A stretch of 64,000 nt of DNA from Parapedobacter sp035556095 (GTDB lineage Bacteria > Bacteroidota > Bacteroidia > Sphingobacteriales > Sphingobacteriaceae), in the NCBI RefSeq assembly GCF_035556095.1, contig NZ_DATMFT010000004.1:62001-126000 (forward strand). Reading direction: 5' to 3'. Positions 1 through 9,820 of this stretch are shown here, in pieces. Positions within the stretch are counted from its first letter, which is position 1, and each line of letters opens with the position of its first letter. Both the position numbers and the translations under genes were made by a program. The notes below the pieces were generated by a model, which was not told where the DNA came from, searched no databases, and saw nothing but the letters and a program-made list of their open reading frames with translations.

Positions 1-138
1 AATTTCATATCTTTTCTGCGTGTATATTCAAGGGTTTCTACAATGCTAATCAATAGATTTGATTCGCGCAAACCGCCAACAATTAAATTTTATTTTTACC
101 ATTAAACGCTAGTTGTCGTATACGATGATAGCAACACG
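1..138. other. Window edge, no supported gene
   Basis: AT-rich stretch downstream of the minus-strand lipoprotein gene. Frame 1 of the plus strand is open from the edge to a TAA at 103-105 (34 codons), so it could be the 3' end of a plus-strand gene, but the peptide resembles nothing I know. No terminator hairpin is obvious. Confidence 0.3.
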
Positions 139-3100
139 TCAATTAACCGTAAGCACACCCTGCATAACCCGCCAGTGGCCGGGAAAGGTGCAAATGAACG
201 GATAATCACCCTTGGCGTCTGGCGCCACAAAATCCAGCTGGTAGGTCTCGCCAGCGTTGACCAACGGGGTGGCAAACAGCACTTCGGGCATGTCGGGGAT
301 AAACTGCCTTTCGTAACCGTCCGGCAGACTAGCCATGTCGTCGGCGGCCGTGCCCACCTTTTCAAGGCTTCCCGGCTTGGCCACAACGATGTTGTGAGGC
401 ATCTGGTCGCTATTATCAAACAGCAACGACACGGTTTTGCCAGCGGCAACGGTAAGCACGTCCTGGTCGAACGCCATTTTTCCGGGCAGGGCCTTGAGAT
501 GGAGCACCACCTCGCCCAGTTCCTTCCCTTCGGTCCCGCCGCCCGCACCGGCTTCGCCCGTGCCATCGGCCAGTGGCTCCAGGATATCCCGGTGGTTTTC
601 GCGGAACCGCTCTACCGCAACGACGCCCGCCAGTTGCTCAAAATCGGCCGGCGAAAGCGGATCCACACCATACTTGCCATGACCGGGATCGTCCGTGATG
701 AAGCCCGGTACCTGAAGTTCCTGCGCAGAAGCCAATGGACGGAGCAGGGCATACGCTTTTTCCGGGTCATCAGCCAGAAACTGCTTATCTTTCCTGAACA
801 TTTCCATCCACACGGGTTTGAGGTGCTTGAAGGACTCGCTCAGCGCATAGCCGAGGTAATCGTCCACAGGCAATTCGGTTGCTGCAAGCAATGCCCGTAC
901 GGTCTTTTCAGACTTAAAATGACTCAGTGCTGCGATCGCTTCCAACCGTACCCTGGGTGACGGGTCTTCAGACAGGGCAACGAGCCTGTCGTGGGAGTCC
1001 TTGACCCGGTCCGACCAATAGCGCAATACACGTGTGGCCGCAGCACGCACGTGGTGGTCTTTACTGGCCAGCAATTCGCCCAGAAGCTTTTCGTTGGGCT
1101 GGTTGAACTGCTGGTAGACCCAAAGGCCCTCCAGGCGGTGCTGCTCCACTTCCGGGTCTTCATTGTCCAGTCCGGCAACCCAATCCGACACGGCGGGGAG
1201 CACCTGGTCGGCTGCGAACTCGCGGAGTTGCCGTCTCGTGCGGTAACGCGTGCGGTCTTCCGCCGCTTTGAGCTGGTCGAGCAGTTCGGCGATGTCAAGG
1301 CGGCTCAGGTCGACCGGATTTAGCGTGGGTCTATCTTTGTGGGTAATCCTCCAGATCCGGCCACGCGTATGGTCGCGCTGCGGATCGCGGAAATTCTGTT
1401 CGCCATGCTGGATGATGGGATTGTACCAGTCGACAACATATAGTGCACCGTCCGGCCCAAACTGGAGGTCGACCGGTCGGAAATTGGGATCCTTGGACTG
1501 TAACAATGGAACCGTCTCATCGCCGACAACACCGCTGCCCGATTCGGACATCTTGTGCTGCCGGATACCCTGGAAGCCGATGAATGTGTTGAACAGCACA
1601 TTGCCCTGTGCACTGTCCGGAAATGCACGGCTGGACACGATTTCCAGGCCGCAAGTCTTGGGTTTCGACGCCGAGGTGAGGAAATCCTTCATGCCCATGT
1701 GCTTCTTCGGATAGTCGATGGCCACCGTGAGCGGAGGAGCGAAGTAGTTCATCCCTGTGGATACATCGGCGATCAGGTGCGTGCCGTCGCGCATGAAAAC
1801 GTTCCCCCAAGGGTTGGCATACGGGTAGGAGATGTATTCGTCGAATTTCATTGTCCGTGGCTCGTACCGCCAGGTGTTGCCGTAGGCTCCCCGGCGCGGC
1901 CCATAGGGCGTCTCTACCTGTGTGTGCAAGAATGTACCCATGTGCATATACAGCGCCCCATCGGGGCCCCATTCATAGGTATTCAGCGTATGGTGCGAGT
2001 CTTCTGTACCGAATCCCGAAAGCAGCGTTTGCCGCAGGTCGGCACGGCCGTCACCGTCGGTATCCTTGAGGAATACAAAGTCGGGAGCCTGGGTGAGGTA
2101 CACTCCGCCATCCCCCAATTCAAAACCCAGGGGAAGGTACAGGCTGTCGGCAAACACCGTATGGGTGTCGGCTTTCCCATCACCGTCGGTGTCTTCCAGC
2201 ACGAGAATCTTGTCGTTGGGTGGGTTGCCGGGGGTGTAGTTCGGATAGGATGGCATCGTGGCCACCCACAATCGCCCTTGGGCATCGAACGTGATCGATA
2301 CGGGGTTGGCTAACGGAAAGTCTATCTCTGAGGCGAACAACTCGATCTGATACCCTTCTTGCAGCACGAACTGCGACTTGGCGACTTCCAGATCCCTGCG
2401 GGTAGTGGCCGGTGCAGCCGCCTGCGCTCCTTCTTCCCGCCCAAAGGCAACCACACGCTCCGCGGCCCGGCCGTCGACGGCGGCCCCGTCAAGTGCGCCG
2501 GCCCACACCAGGCTGTCCAAGCGCACCACCATGCCGTCAATCTCCTGCAATTCGGCGGAAAGGGCTTGTCCCCCCGCCCACTCGCGCCGGCGGCCGTAGA
2601 TGTACTCGCCGTTCTGCGCCTTGTGCCGGTAGAAGAAATGCTGGTTTTTTGTAGCAACGAGTTCTTTTAAGCTTGCCGCATGACCACCCTCGGGCCAAGC
2701 GGCCACCGGCAGGTCCAGTGTCCGGGCAATGAGCTCGCTGGCGATGCGGTATCCTCGGTCCGTAAGGTGGATGCCATTGCCCGTCAACGGTTCGTCTCCG
2801 GCATCCATCAGTTCCTTGGTTGGCGCATAAAGGTCGATGAACGGGATATCCAGCGACCGGGCCACCTCCCGCATACCGCGGGTGTAGGCCTTCAGTTCCT
2901 TGTTGTGTTCGGTGGGGTCGGGAAGGAAGCCACCAAGCTTCTCGTGCGCAATCGGCGATACAAGGATAATCTGTGGGGGTGTCTTGCCGTCATGGCTGTG
3001 GGCCCGCAGGCCCGAAAGGAATACCTGCAGGTCTTCCTTGAATGCTGCCAGGCTGTCCCGCCCCTTGAATGACTCGTTCATGCCGAAGCAGGCGATAATC

Positions 3101-3405
3101 ACATCAGCCTGCTGCTGATGGAGGTGTTCGTGGAGCGTACCGAAATTGAGTGGGCGCGGGCGCAGGTTCACCTCGTCGGCGCTCCACCCCAGGTTTCTCA
3201 CGCGCAGGCGGTGTTCCGGAAAACTAAGGTGCAGCAGCGTCTCGAAATAGTTGCTCCGCTGCAACCCCTCGGCAAACGAATTACCGATGACCACGATGTT
3301 GCTTTCGGGAATGGGCTTAAATGGCCAGACCTCGGTCTCCTGCCGACAGGATAAAACAGTGGTAATAACGGCTAATGCGAAGCCATAACATAAGATTCTG
3401 TTCAT
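139..3405 (-). CDS. Multidomain lipoprotein: SGNH hydrolase + PVC-type dehydrogenase-like propeller + HEAT repeats + C-terminal cupredoxin
   Basis: 1088 aa. The signal peptide ends in a lipobox (VLSC, Cys20), so an outer-membrane or periplasmic lipoprotein is predicted. Residues about 35-235 are an SGNH/GDSL hydrolase: GNSF at 41-44, a GMNES block, and a final D/N-G-I-H-L block. Residues about 345-670 match the Piru_Ver_Nterm membrane-bound dehydrogenase family, with two DTDGDG(K/R)AD Ca-binding-like loops. Residues about 690-860 look like HEAT repeats. The last 100 residues are a cupredoxin with a type 1 copper ligand set: His1004, Cys1072, His1077, Met1081 (C-x4-H-x3-M). No CxxCH heme motif is present, although many relatives carry a cytochrome c domain. 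The substrate is unknown. It is the last gene in the rhamnose-phospholipase direction, 182 bp after plcC, so co-transcription is possible but unproven. Confidence 0.8.
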   Translation of the reverse strand: MNRILCYGFALAVITTVLSCRQETEVWPFKPIPESNIVVIGNSFAEGLQRSNYFETLLHLSFPEHRLRVRNLGWSADEVNLRPRPLNFGTLHEHLHQQQADVIIACFGMNESFKGRDSLAAFKEDLQVFLSGLRAHSHDGKTPPQIILVSPIAHEKLGGFLPDPTEHNKELKAYTRGMREVARSLDIPFIDLYAPTKELMDAGDEPLTGNGIHLTDRGYRIASELIARTLDLPVAAWPEGGHAASLKELVATKNQHFFYRHKAQNGEYIYGRRREWAGGQALSAELQEIDGMVVRLDSLVWAGALDGAAVDGRAAERVVAFGREEGAQAAAPATTRRDLEVAKSQFVLQEGYQIELFASEIDFPLANPVSITFDAQGRLWVATMPSYPNYTPGNPPNDKILVLEDTDGDGKADTHTVFADSLYLPLGFELGDGGVYLTQAPDFVFLKDTDGDGRADLRQTLLSGFGTEDSHHTLNTYEWGPDGALYMHMGTFLHTQVETPYGPRRGAYGNTWRYEPRTMKFDEYISYPYANPWGNVFMRDGTHLIADVSTGMNYFAPPLTVAIDYPKKHMGMKDFLTSASKPKTCGLEIVSSRAFPDSAQGNVLFNTFIGFQGIRQHKMSESGSGVVGDETVPLLQSKDPNFRPVDLQFGPDGALYVVDWYNPIIQHGEQNFRDPQRDHTRGRIWRITHKDRPTLNPVDLSRLDIAELLDQLKAAEDRTRYRTRRQLREFAADQVLPAVSDWVAGLDNEDPEVEQHRLEGLWVYQQFNQPNEKLLGELLASKDHHVRAAATRVLRYWSDRVKDSHDRLVALSEDPSPRVRLEAIAALSHFKSEKTVRALLAATELPVDDYLGYALSESFKHLKPVWMEMFRKDKQFLADDPEKAYALLRPLASAQELQVPGFITDDPGHGKYGVDPLSPADFEQLAGVVAVERFRENHRDILEPLADGTGEAGAGGGTEGKELGEVVLHLKALPGKMAFDQDVLTVAAGKTVSLLFDNSDQMPHNIVVAKPGSLEKVGTAADDMASLPDGYERQFIPDMPEVLFATPLVNAGETYQLDFVAPDAKGDYPFICTFPGHWRVMQGVLTVN

Positions 3406-3587
3406 TGTCTTTACCGTATGATAGTAAGTGAATTCAAGTTTAATCGGTCAATCCGAGCATACGCCGCTGTGACCATACAATCGATTCCAAAGAAAGTAAA
3501 ACGGATGGAGACTGGCGTCCTGTGCTTACCTGATGCGAGCGGAATCGAGGCAATGACACCTACGGCGTTGAGTCGTCAAGAAGTCGT

Positions 3588-5738
3588 TTACAGTGTAGCT
3601 GCCATTGCGGGATCACTAACACCATGCATCCCGGTTTCGACCCTTCCGGCAAAACGACACGAAAATCCATCGGCAGTTTGAACCGTAAAATCATACCAGT
3701 TAGCACTTTTTTTCAAGGATATATTTTTTTTCAGTACTCGTCCGGCGGTGACCGTTAGCATCTCAGATGCGGGATATCCGTAGGCATTACTTACAAGTGC
3801 GACAGCGAGCGACGTTCCCGATTGATGTCGTAAACGTATTGAAATACCTCCCTTACGCTCGTCGTAATCCAATGCTACGTCCGGTTCAACGGCATTGATA
3901 TTGCCGGCAAATTTGCGGAAGTAACCGTTAGGTCCGTACACTTCAAGATCATATGCACCGCCAGTTTCGCCTAGGTCCCACTCGTCCGTCAGGGACTTAG
4001 TAGCCTCTACAGTGTATCGGCGGGGTATTTGATCAAGTCGGTTCATATCATATACATGATAGACGCCCCCCTTGGAACCCTTATTTTCAAAAACAAGTCG
4101 CACCTTGTCGTCTTCACGCAGGTAATTAAGCGTGCAATGCAAGGTATAAGGAAGCGCGCGGGATAGCCGGGTTCCTTTTTCTTGATAGAGCTGTGACGGC
4201 TTTTGCGGAGCCGCGGCTCTGGGCAATGCCTTTGAAGCCGCATCAATAGCCTCAAAACCGGACGTGTCCGGCAAATTGGGAAACTTAGGATCATTGGGCG
4301 TGACAAAGTCAAATGCCGACGTCAGATCACTGCTTACCGCGCGATGCCACGGTGAGATGGCCGGCACCGTTACACCGAACCGCTTTTCAATAAACTGTGC
4401 CACCGAGGTATGGTCAGCAACGGCGGAGTCTACCCATCCCCCTTTGCTCCAGGGCGACAGGATGTACATGGGCACCCGGGGGCCCATACCCCAGGGCCGT
4501 AGGTTGCCTGAAATGGTATCCCTTTTGTCGATATAAACGCGGGCTGTCTCCATATCCGCGAGATTATCTTTATCATTATGGAAATACATGCCAGCCAAAT
4601 CGATGGTAGACTTGCCGGCAAGGGTATTATCGAGGTTGTAAGATGGTACAGCAGGTGCCGGTAGGTGGTCAAAGAGACCATCGTTTTCGTCAAATGTCAG
4701 AAAGAAAACGGTCTTACTCCATACTTCAGGATTGGCCGTGATTGCCGAAAGCACGTCGTGCGTAAAATCCGCTGCTCGATAAGGGCTAGACGGCGCTCCG
4801 GGGTGTTCCGAATTGCTTTGAGAGGGCAATACCCAACTCACTTGCGGCAATGTGCCGTTTTTCACATCATTGGTGAGGTCTTCTATCGACCAATGGCGCA
4901 TCCCATTTTCATAGATCGGCGATCCCGGTTTGGCATTACGGAAGCTCTCAAACGCTAAGCAGCCGTGCATCGCCCCTGTCCAATTGTCATTCGGGTCCTG
5001 ATAAATACGCCAGCTTATGCCTGCCTCTTGCAATACATCTGGGATGGTGGGCCAAGTGAAGGCATTCCCTTGGTAGGTGTACCCCGGTTCGGGCATTTGG
5101 CCTTTGATCCAACAACGCAGATTGACCGGTTCGGAATCGGCGTCGGTACAGTTAATACCAGCCGCCCGCTTTTCGGGATCACATACCGAACCGGACCAAA
5201 ACACAATCCGATTGGGATCTGTACCGGTCGCTATAGAACAGTAATAGGCATCACAGATGGTGAAATACTCGGCCATCGCATACTGGAACGGGATTTCTTC
5301 GCGTGTATAGTAAGCCATGGAAAACGGCGTCTTAAATAACGGCCAAAATCCGTATTTGCCCTGGTTCCAGGCAGCCTGTGTATCCGGGAAATTGTGTGGG
5401 GTCCCATTAATCAGCGCGGCATTTGAGGTGTTTCGGTTTGCCCGGTACGGGGGCACGATTTGTTCGCCATCCGATTGATGGAACGCCCGCTGACCACTGG
5501 CGAGCGGTATGGGAAAGCGGTCACCGAAGCCACGCACGCCACGCATGGCACCGAAATAATGATCGAAAGACCGATTCTCTTGCATCAAGATGACAATGTG
5601 CTCCACATCGTTAATGGACCGGGTTGCATTATGCGCTTCTACGGCTAAGGCACGCTGTAACAGCGGCTCCCACAATGCAGCAGAAAGTCCGGCTGTAGCC
5701 GATAGTTTGATGAAATCTCTCCGATGTAATTTCCCCAT
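3588..5738 (-). CDS. plcC: Phosphocholine-specific phospholipase C family protein, Tat-exported
   Basis: 716 aa from the chosen start. The ORF is open 20 codons further (to 5798), but the ATG at 5738 has AGAGG just upstream and begins MGKLHRRDFIKLSA, a textbook twin-arginine signal. The phosphoesterase domain (acid phosphatase/PLC superfamily) carries ENRSFDHYFG near the N terminus and SWVLPSQSNSEHPG in the middle. The C terminus holds the two beta-rich DUF756-type repeats typical of the TIGR03396 family. Such enzymes cleave phosphatidylcholine or sphingomyelin to diacylglycerol or ceramide plus phosphocholine in the periplasm or outside the cell. It follows lldD by 79 bp on the same strand. 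Whether it is functionally tied to rhamnose use is unclear. The symbol follows common usage for the family. Confidence 0.85.
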   Translation of the reverse strand: MGKLHRRDFIKLSATAGLSAALWEPLLQRALAVEAHNATRSINDVEHIVILMQENRSFDHYFGAMRGVRGFGDRFPIPLASGQRAFHQSDGEQIVPPYRANRNTSNAALINGTPHNFPDTQAAWNQGKYGFWPLFKTPFSMAYYTREEIPFQYAMAEYFTICDAYYCSIATGTDPNRIVFWSGSVCDPEKRAAGINCTDADSEPVNLRCWIKGQMPEPGYTYQGNAFTWPTIPDVLQEAGISWRIYQDPNDNWTGAMHGCLAFESFRNAKPGSPIYENGMRHWSIEDLTNDVKNGTLPQVSWVLPSQSNSEHPGAPSSPYRAADFTHDVLSAITANPEVWSKTVFFLTFDENDGLFDHLPAPAVPSYNLDNTLAGKSTIDLAGMYFHNDKDNLADMETARVYIDKRDTISGNLRPWGMGPRVPMYILSPWSKGGWVDSAVADHTSVAQFIEKRFGVTVPAISPWHRAVSSDLTSAFDFVTPNDPKFPNLPDTSGFEAIDAASKALPRAAAPQKPSQLYQEKGTRLSRALPYTLHCTLNYLREDDKVRLVFENKGSKGGVYHVYDMNRLDQIPRRYTVEATKSLTDEWDLGETGGAYDLEVYGPNGYFRKFAGNINAVEPDVALDYDERKGGISIRLRHQSGTSLAVALVSNAYGYPASEMLTVTAGRVLKKNISLKKSANWYDFTVQTADGFSCRFAGRVETGMHGVSDPAMAATL

Positions 5739-5817
5739 TGTACCTCTTTGTTTACGAAACGGATAACGCCAACGTCGTTTTTCGTCTGCTGCTACCAAAA
5801 ATGGTAAAAATCAGGGA

Positions 5818-6975
5818 CTATTTGGCCAACGTCCCCGGAAAATCACTTAACTTTTCGCAGCACACCTGCTCCATGACCTGTTTCAACTGGGCTTTGAGCA
5901 ACGCAATGGTATGATCGCCACCACGCTTACCCAACGCGGAAACGCCATACATAAACGGTCTTCCCATAAATGTGAAATCGGCTCCGCAAGCTAACGAACG
6001 GCCAATATCCGGCCCAGAACGCAAGCCGCTATCTATCATTATCTTTATCTGGTCACCATATTTCTCAACCAGTGCACCCAAGGGTTTGATGGTCGATTCG
6101 CCCGCATCGATTTGCCTACCGCCATGATTAGATACAATCACACCATCTGCCCCAAGTCCGATACTCGCTTCCATGTCTTCATCACATACAACCCCTTTGA
6201 TGACCAGTTTGCCCTTCCACAAATCGCGGATGGCTTTAACCTTGTCAACATCAACCCGGCCGGTAAACGTCGCATTCATAAACTTACCCAGCTGACTCAA
6301 GTTGAGGCTCTTATCCATATAGGGCTTCAACGTGGCAAATTCGGGAATTCCCACACGTAAGGTTTCAAACGCCCAAGTGGGCCGTATCGCCGCTTGCAGA
6401 AAATTATTGATCGTCATTTTTGGCGGCATGGAAAGACCTGCCTTGATTTCACGGTAACGCAATCCGAACGACGGCACATCGACCAACACAACCAACACAG
6501 GACATTGCACGGCTTCGAGCCGGCGGAGGATGTCATCGCGTAACCGATTTTCCGTAGGGTGATACAATTGGAACCAAAACTGCGATTCCGACACTTCTGC
6601 AATACGTTCAATGCTGCTTGTAGACACCGTACTCAGAATATAGGGCACGTTGTGCTTCAGCGCGGCCTTGGCCAATATTTCCGGGGCATTAGGCCACATC
6701 AGGCCCTGCAGTCCGATGGGCGATATACCAAACGGAGCATCGTATACATGACCGAATAACTCCGTCTGCATGTCTACCCCATGGTGCTTTTTGAGGTATC
6801 GGGGGATGAGCTGGATATCGCGGAAATCCGCCTCATTGCGCCAAAGATTCAGCTCGTCATTACACCCTCCTTCGAGGTAATCGAATGCAAATTTGGGAAT
6901 ACGCCGTTTTGCTCTTCTTTTTAGATCTTGCACCGACGGGTATTGGGGGTTGTATTTAAATAGCTCAGGATTCAT
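5818..6975 (-). CDS. lldD: FMN-dependent L-lactate dehydrogenase / alpha-hydroxy-acid oxidase
   Basis: 385 aa, the usual length for the FMN alpha-hydroxy-acid dehydrogenase family. The active-site signature SNHGGRQID, with the catalytic His, follows the FMN-contacting KGVV strand. The N-terminal LKRRAKRRIPKFAFDYLEGG is also typical. It oxidises L-lactate to pyruvate, passing electrons to the quinone pool or another acceptor. It lies downstream of rhaB, and L-lactate is the product expected from RhaEW, so it plausibly completes conversion of the C4-C6 half of rhamnose to pyruvate. A role on another 2-hydroxyacid is possible. Confidence 0.88.
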   Translation of the reverse strand: MNPELFKYNPQYPSVQDLKRRAKRRIPKFAFDYLEGGCNDELNLWRNEADFRDIQLIPRYLKKHHGVDMQTELFGHVYDAPFGISPIGLQGLMWPNAPEILAKAALKHNVPYILSTVSTSSIERIAEVSESQFWFQLYHPTENRLRDDILRRLEAVQCPVLVVLVDVPSFGLRYREIKAGLSMPPKMTINNFLQAAIRPTWAFETLRVGIPEFATLKPYMDKSLNLSQLGKFMNATFTGRVDVDKVKAIRDLWKGKLVIKGVVCDEDMEASIGLGADGVIVSNHGGRQIDAGESTIKPLGALVEKYGDQIKIMIDSGLRSGPDIGRSLACGADFTFMGRPFMYGVSALGKRGGDHTIALLKAQLKQVMEQVCCEKLSDFPGTLAK

Positions 6976-7089
6976 TGCTGTTCTTTGTTTTCATTCGAAA
7001 ATAATTTTGTTTTTTGTAGCCTCATGGAAGCTGCATTTTCATCAAGCACATTTACGCCCAGCAGTGATGAAGCTCACAAACGCCGAGTG

Positions 7090-8460
7090 CTAGGTTTCGT
7101 TCGAGTGCGCGTAGAAACGCAGCTCGATCAAGTCGTTCGGCAATGGCTGCGTATTCCAAGCGGAGTGAATCGCCAATGCGGCGCCAACTGCCGTGGCTTG
7201 CGCCATGGAAGCGGCAAAAACCTCCATTTCCGGAAAAGCGTTAGCCAACAAATTCATGAAGATTGCATTCTTGCTGAACCCGCCATCCACAAAAATACGT
7301 TTTACGTCGGAACCCTTTATTGCCAGTCCAGTCGAAATCACCTGTAAATCAATCAAGTCCATCATCAATCGATGATAGGCTTCCTCATACGAACCATAAT
7401 CCGACAGGTTACGTTGGGCAAAGGCAGATACCTTGCTCCCGATCGGCACTGGGCCAGCCGTTTCCTTACGCAACTTAGCCACGATACGGGGATTATATGC
7501 CATGTTACGGTAGCGGCTGGTAGGCTGGCCAAAGTATTCGGCAATCCGTTTCACCTGCTGTTCATGCTCATAACCGGCAAAGAGGCGAGAAGCTTTCACC
7601 GGGGTACCCTGGTAATGCATGTAACAAAGGCAGTCAGCCTCCAATTCCGCCTTGGTAAGCGGTGTATGGTTAAACGGATTGAGGCTGATGCACCAGGTTC
7701 CCGTCGATATCAACACAAACGGCTCGTGGAAACTCACTAGGTAAGGAATGAGGGCGGCCGAACTGTCGTGCAGCCCTACTCCAACGCCGTACCCATTGCC
7801 CGGAAACGAGGCCGGAAAGATGTCATCGCCCGCTACGATGGGTGCGAGCTTTTCATCGAGTTCTTCGCTGCGTACCCATTCGTGGTAATCGTTTTTGCTG
7901 AAATCCCACAGCTGGGTGTGGCAACCGATGCTTGTCATGTCGGAATACATACGGCCAGACACCAAGAAACTCAGGTATTGCGGCAGATGCAAGGCGTAGC
8001 GTATCCGCTCGTAAAGCGCCGGCTTCTCATATTTGATCCGATAAAGCTGCATACCCGAGTTGAGGCTACCCAATACGGGCGAGGCCGTTGAATAGGCCAC
8101 TTTTTCCTCCCCACCGTACGTTTCGTAAAAGTGCCGCTGCAATTGCTCCGGATAAGGCTTCAGGTAATTGTAAAGTGGCGCAAGCGGCTTCCCGTTTTCA
8201 TCCACATACACCAAGCTGGCTCCGTATGCCGCAAAATTAATGGCCCGCACGTCAAACTCCGGCCTCCGGAATACCTCGTGCAGGGAATCGAACACCGATA
8301 ACCGCAAGCTTTCCAGATTTTCACAGGGGTCGCCATCTTCGTCTTCCGTCTCGGTGAACCGAGCTGACCGTTCGAACACAATTTTATAGCGCTCATCGAA
8401 CAGAAAGAGCTTTTTGTTGGTTTTGCCAACGTCGAATATCGCTATGACTTGTTTCTTCAT
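7090..8460 (-). CDS. rhaB: Rhamnulokinase (FGGY family)
   Basis: 456 aa carbohydrate kinase of the FGGY fold. The N-terminal phosphate loop IFDVGKTNKK and the C-terminal ADP-binding DGGFSKNAIFMNLLA are intact. It phosphorylates L-rhamnulose at O-1 with ATP in the cytoplasm. The gene begins one base after the rhaI stop codon, which suggests tight co-expression and translational coupling with the isomerase. Family assignment is clear; the sugar is inferred from the neighbours. Confidence 0.9.
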   Translation of the reverse strand: MKKQVIAIFDVGKTNKKLFLFDERYKIVFERSARFTETEDEDGDPCENLESLRLSVFDSLHEVFRRPEFDVRAINFAAYGASLVYVDENGKPLAPLYNYLKPYPEQLQRHFYETYGGEEKVAYSTASPVLGSLNSGMQLYRIKYEKPALYERIRYALHLPQYLSFLVSGRMYSDMTSIGCHTQLWDFSKNDYHEWVRSEELDEKLAPIVAGDDIFPASFPGNGYGVGVGLHDSSAALIPYLVSFHEPFVLISTGTWCISLNPFNHTPLTKAELEADCLCYMHYQGTPVKASRLFAGYEHEQQVKRIAEYFGQPTSRYRNMAYNPRIVAKLRKETAGPVPIGSKVSAFAQRNLSDYGSYEEAYHRLMMDLIDLQVISTGLAIKGSDVKRIFVDGGFSKNAIFMNLLANAFPEMEVFAASMAQATAVGAALAIHSAWNTQPLPNDLIELRFYAHSNET

Positions 8461-9735
8461 CTACAACCCCGTAGCTACCGTCTTTGCCCCTCTTTCTTTG
8501 ATCAAGCCAGCCCGCACATCCAATTCCCTATAAAGTTCAATCGGGTTCAACGCTGCGCCAGCCCGCAGGCGTGCTTCGGCAACCAGCGGCCGCACATCGG
8601 TACGAAATGCCTGCTGCAGCACTTCCTGAGCGCGAGCTACGTCGTTTACTGCCTGCGCTTCGCGGAGTGCATCGCGATCGATAAGCAACGCCTGTGCGTA
8701 AGCAATCAAAATCGCCTCAACCGACTGGATCAAATCTTCCAAGGGATCCTTCAGGTTATGTGAAGCATCAATCATCCATCCCAAATCTTTCGCATGGTTC
8801 ATCCCGCGTGCATCCATACCCTCCACCAGCTCGCTGAAGATCAAGAACAGTTGGTAGGGTTTGATACTACCGGTAGTAAGGTCGTCATCGCCATATTTAG
8901 AGTCATTGAAGTGGAAACCGCCTAGCTTACCTTCCATGAGTAGCAGGGAGACAATCTGCTCGATATTGGCGTTCGGCAGGTGGTGACCCAAATCGACCAG
9001 TGTATAGGCCTTGTCGCCCAGTTTACTGGCATAAAGCAACGACTGTCCCCAATCGCCCACCGTTGTCGAATAGAAGTTGGGCTCAAATGCTTTATACTCC
9101 ACAAATATCTTCCAGTCGGCAGGCAACGCCGCGTATATCTCCTGCAAGCTTTCGAGGGTATTTTGAAAGGCCTGGCGGAAGTTTAGTTGACCAGGAAAAC
9201 TTGAACCGTCGGCCAGCCATACCGTCAATGACTTAGACCCCAGCTCCACGCCATGCTTGATAACCTCGATATTATGATCGACTGCTTGCTTGCGCACCGC
9301 GCGGTCTACGTGCTGCATGGAGCCAAATTTGTAACTTTGCGCTTGGCCAGGTTGATCCTGGAAGGTGTTGGAATTCATGGCATCAAATGCCAATCCATGC
9401 TGATCGGCGAGGGTACGAATAGCCTCATAATCTTTTGGGATATCCCAGGGGATATGCAATGAAATGGCGCCGCTCGACTTATTGAGGGCATGCAACAGCC
9501 CAATATCTGCAATTTTTTCTTCCAGGTTACGGGGTTCGCCCCCGCCAGAGAAACGACCGAAACGCGTACCGCCCGTACCTAATGCCCAACTGGGAATGGC
9601 TACCTGGAAATCGACCAGTTTGTTTACAATATCCGCCGCATTAGGCAGTTCTTCCGCCAACCGCTCAAATCGGCGTTGTTGCGTCGTTGCCAATCGGCGG
9701 TTATGCTCCGCTATTTTATTTTTATCGATACTCAT
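8461..9735 (-). CDS. rhaI: L-rhamnose isomerase, RhaI type
   Basis: 424 aa TIM-barrel xylose-isomerase-like enzyme of the alternative (RhaI, Rhizobium/Pseudomonas stutzeri type) L-rhamnose isomerases, not E. coli RhaA. Metal and substrate residues typical of the fold can be seen in VEYKAFEPNFYST, DLGHHLPNANIEQIV and GGFHFNDSKYGDDDL. It converts L-rhamnose to L-rhamnulose. A TATCTTTG -7 box lies 14 bp upstream of the ATG, so rhaI-rhaB probably has its own promoter inside the cluster. Dedication to rhamnose is supported by rhaB, rhaEW and rhaT. Confidence 0.9.
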   Translation of the reverse strand: MSIDKNKIAEHNRRLATTQQRRFERLAEELPNAADIVNKLVDFQVAIPSWALGTGGTRFGRFSGGGEPRNLEEKIADIGLLHALNKSSGAISLHIPWDIPKDYEAIRTLADQHGLAFDAMNSNTFQDQPGQAQSYKFGSMQHVDRAVRKQAVDHNIEVIKHGVELGSKSLTVWLADGSSFPGQLNFRQAFQNTLESLQEIYAALPADWKIFVEYKAFEPNFYSTTVGDWGQSLLYASKLGDKAYTLVDLGHHLPNANIEQIVSLLLMEGKLGGFHFNDSKYGDDDLTTGSIKPYQLFLIFSELVEGMDARGMNHAKDLGWMIDASHNLKDPLEDLIQSVEAILIAYAQALLIDRDALREAQAVNDVARAQEVLQQAFRTDVRPLVAEARLRAGAALNPIELYRELDVRAGLIKERGAKTVATGL

Positions 9736-9748
9736 AATGGATTCTTAA

Positions 9749-9782
9749 CAAAGATAAGCAGAATTGCCAACCGATTGCCCAA
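9749..9782 (-). promoter_or_regulatory. Promoter of rhaI-rhaB
   Basis: Minus-strand -7 box TATCTTTG at 9749-9756 matches the Bacteroidota TAnnTTTG consensus. A TTG at 9780-9782 sits 23 bp upstream, at the outer limit of -33 spacing. The start would lie only a few bases before the rhaI ATG. Confidence 0.55.
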
Positions 9783-9820
9783 GGGTCAATTGAGTTGACA
9801 ATACTGCAAAAAAAAGATAA

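Noticed and set aside
175..960. 261-codon plus-strand ORF
   Set aside because: Antisense to the SGNH/cupredoxin lipoprotein, with no recognisable features.
139..3405. Cytochrome c domain expected from PVC-type relatives
   Set aside because: No CxxCH motif anywhere in the protein; the C terminus is a cupredoxin.
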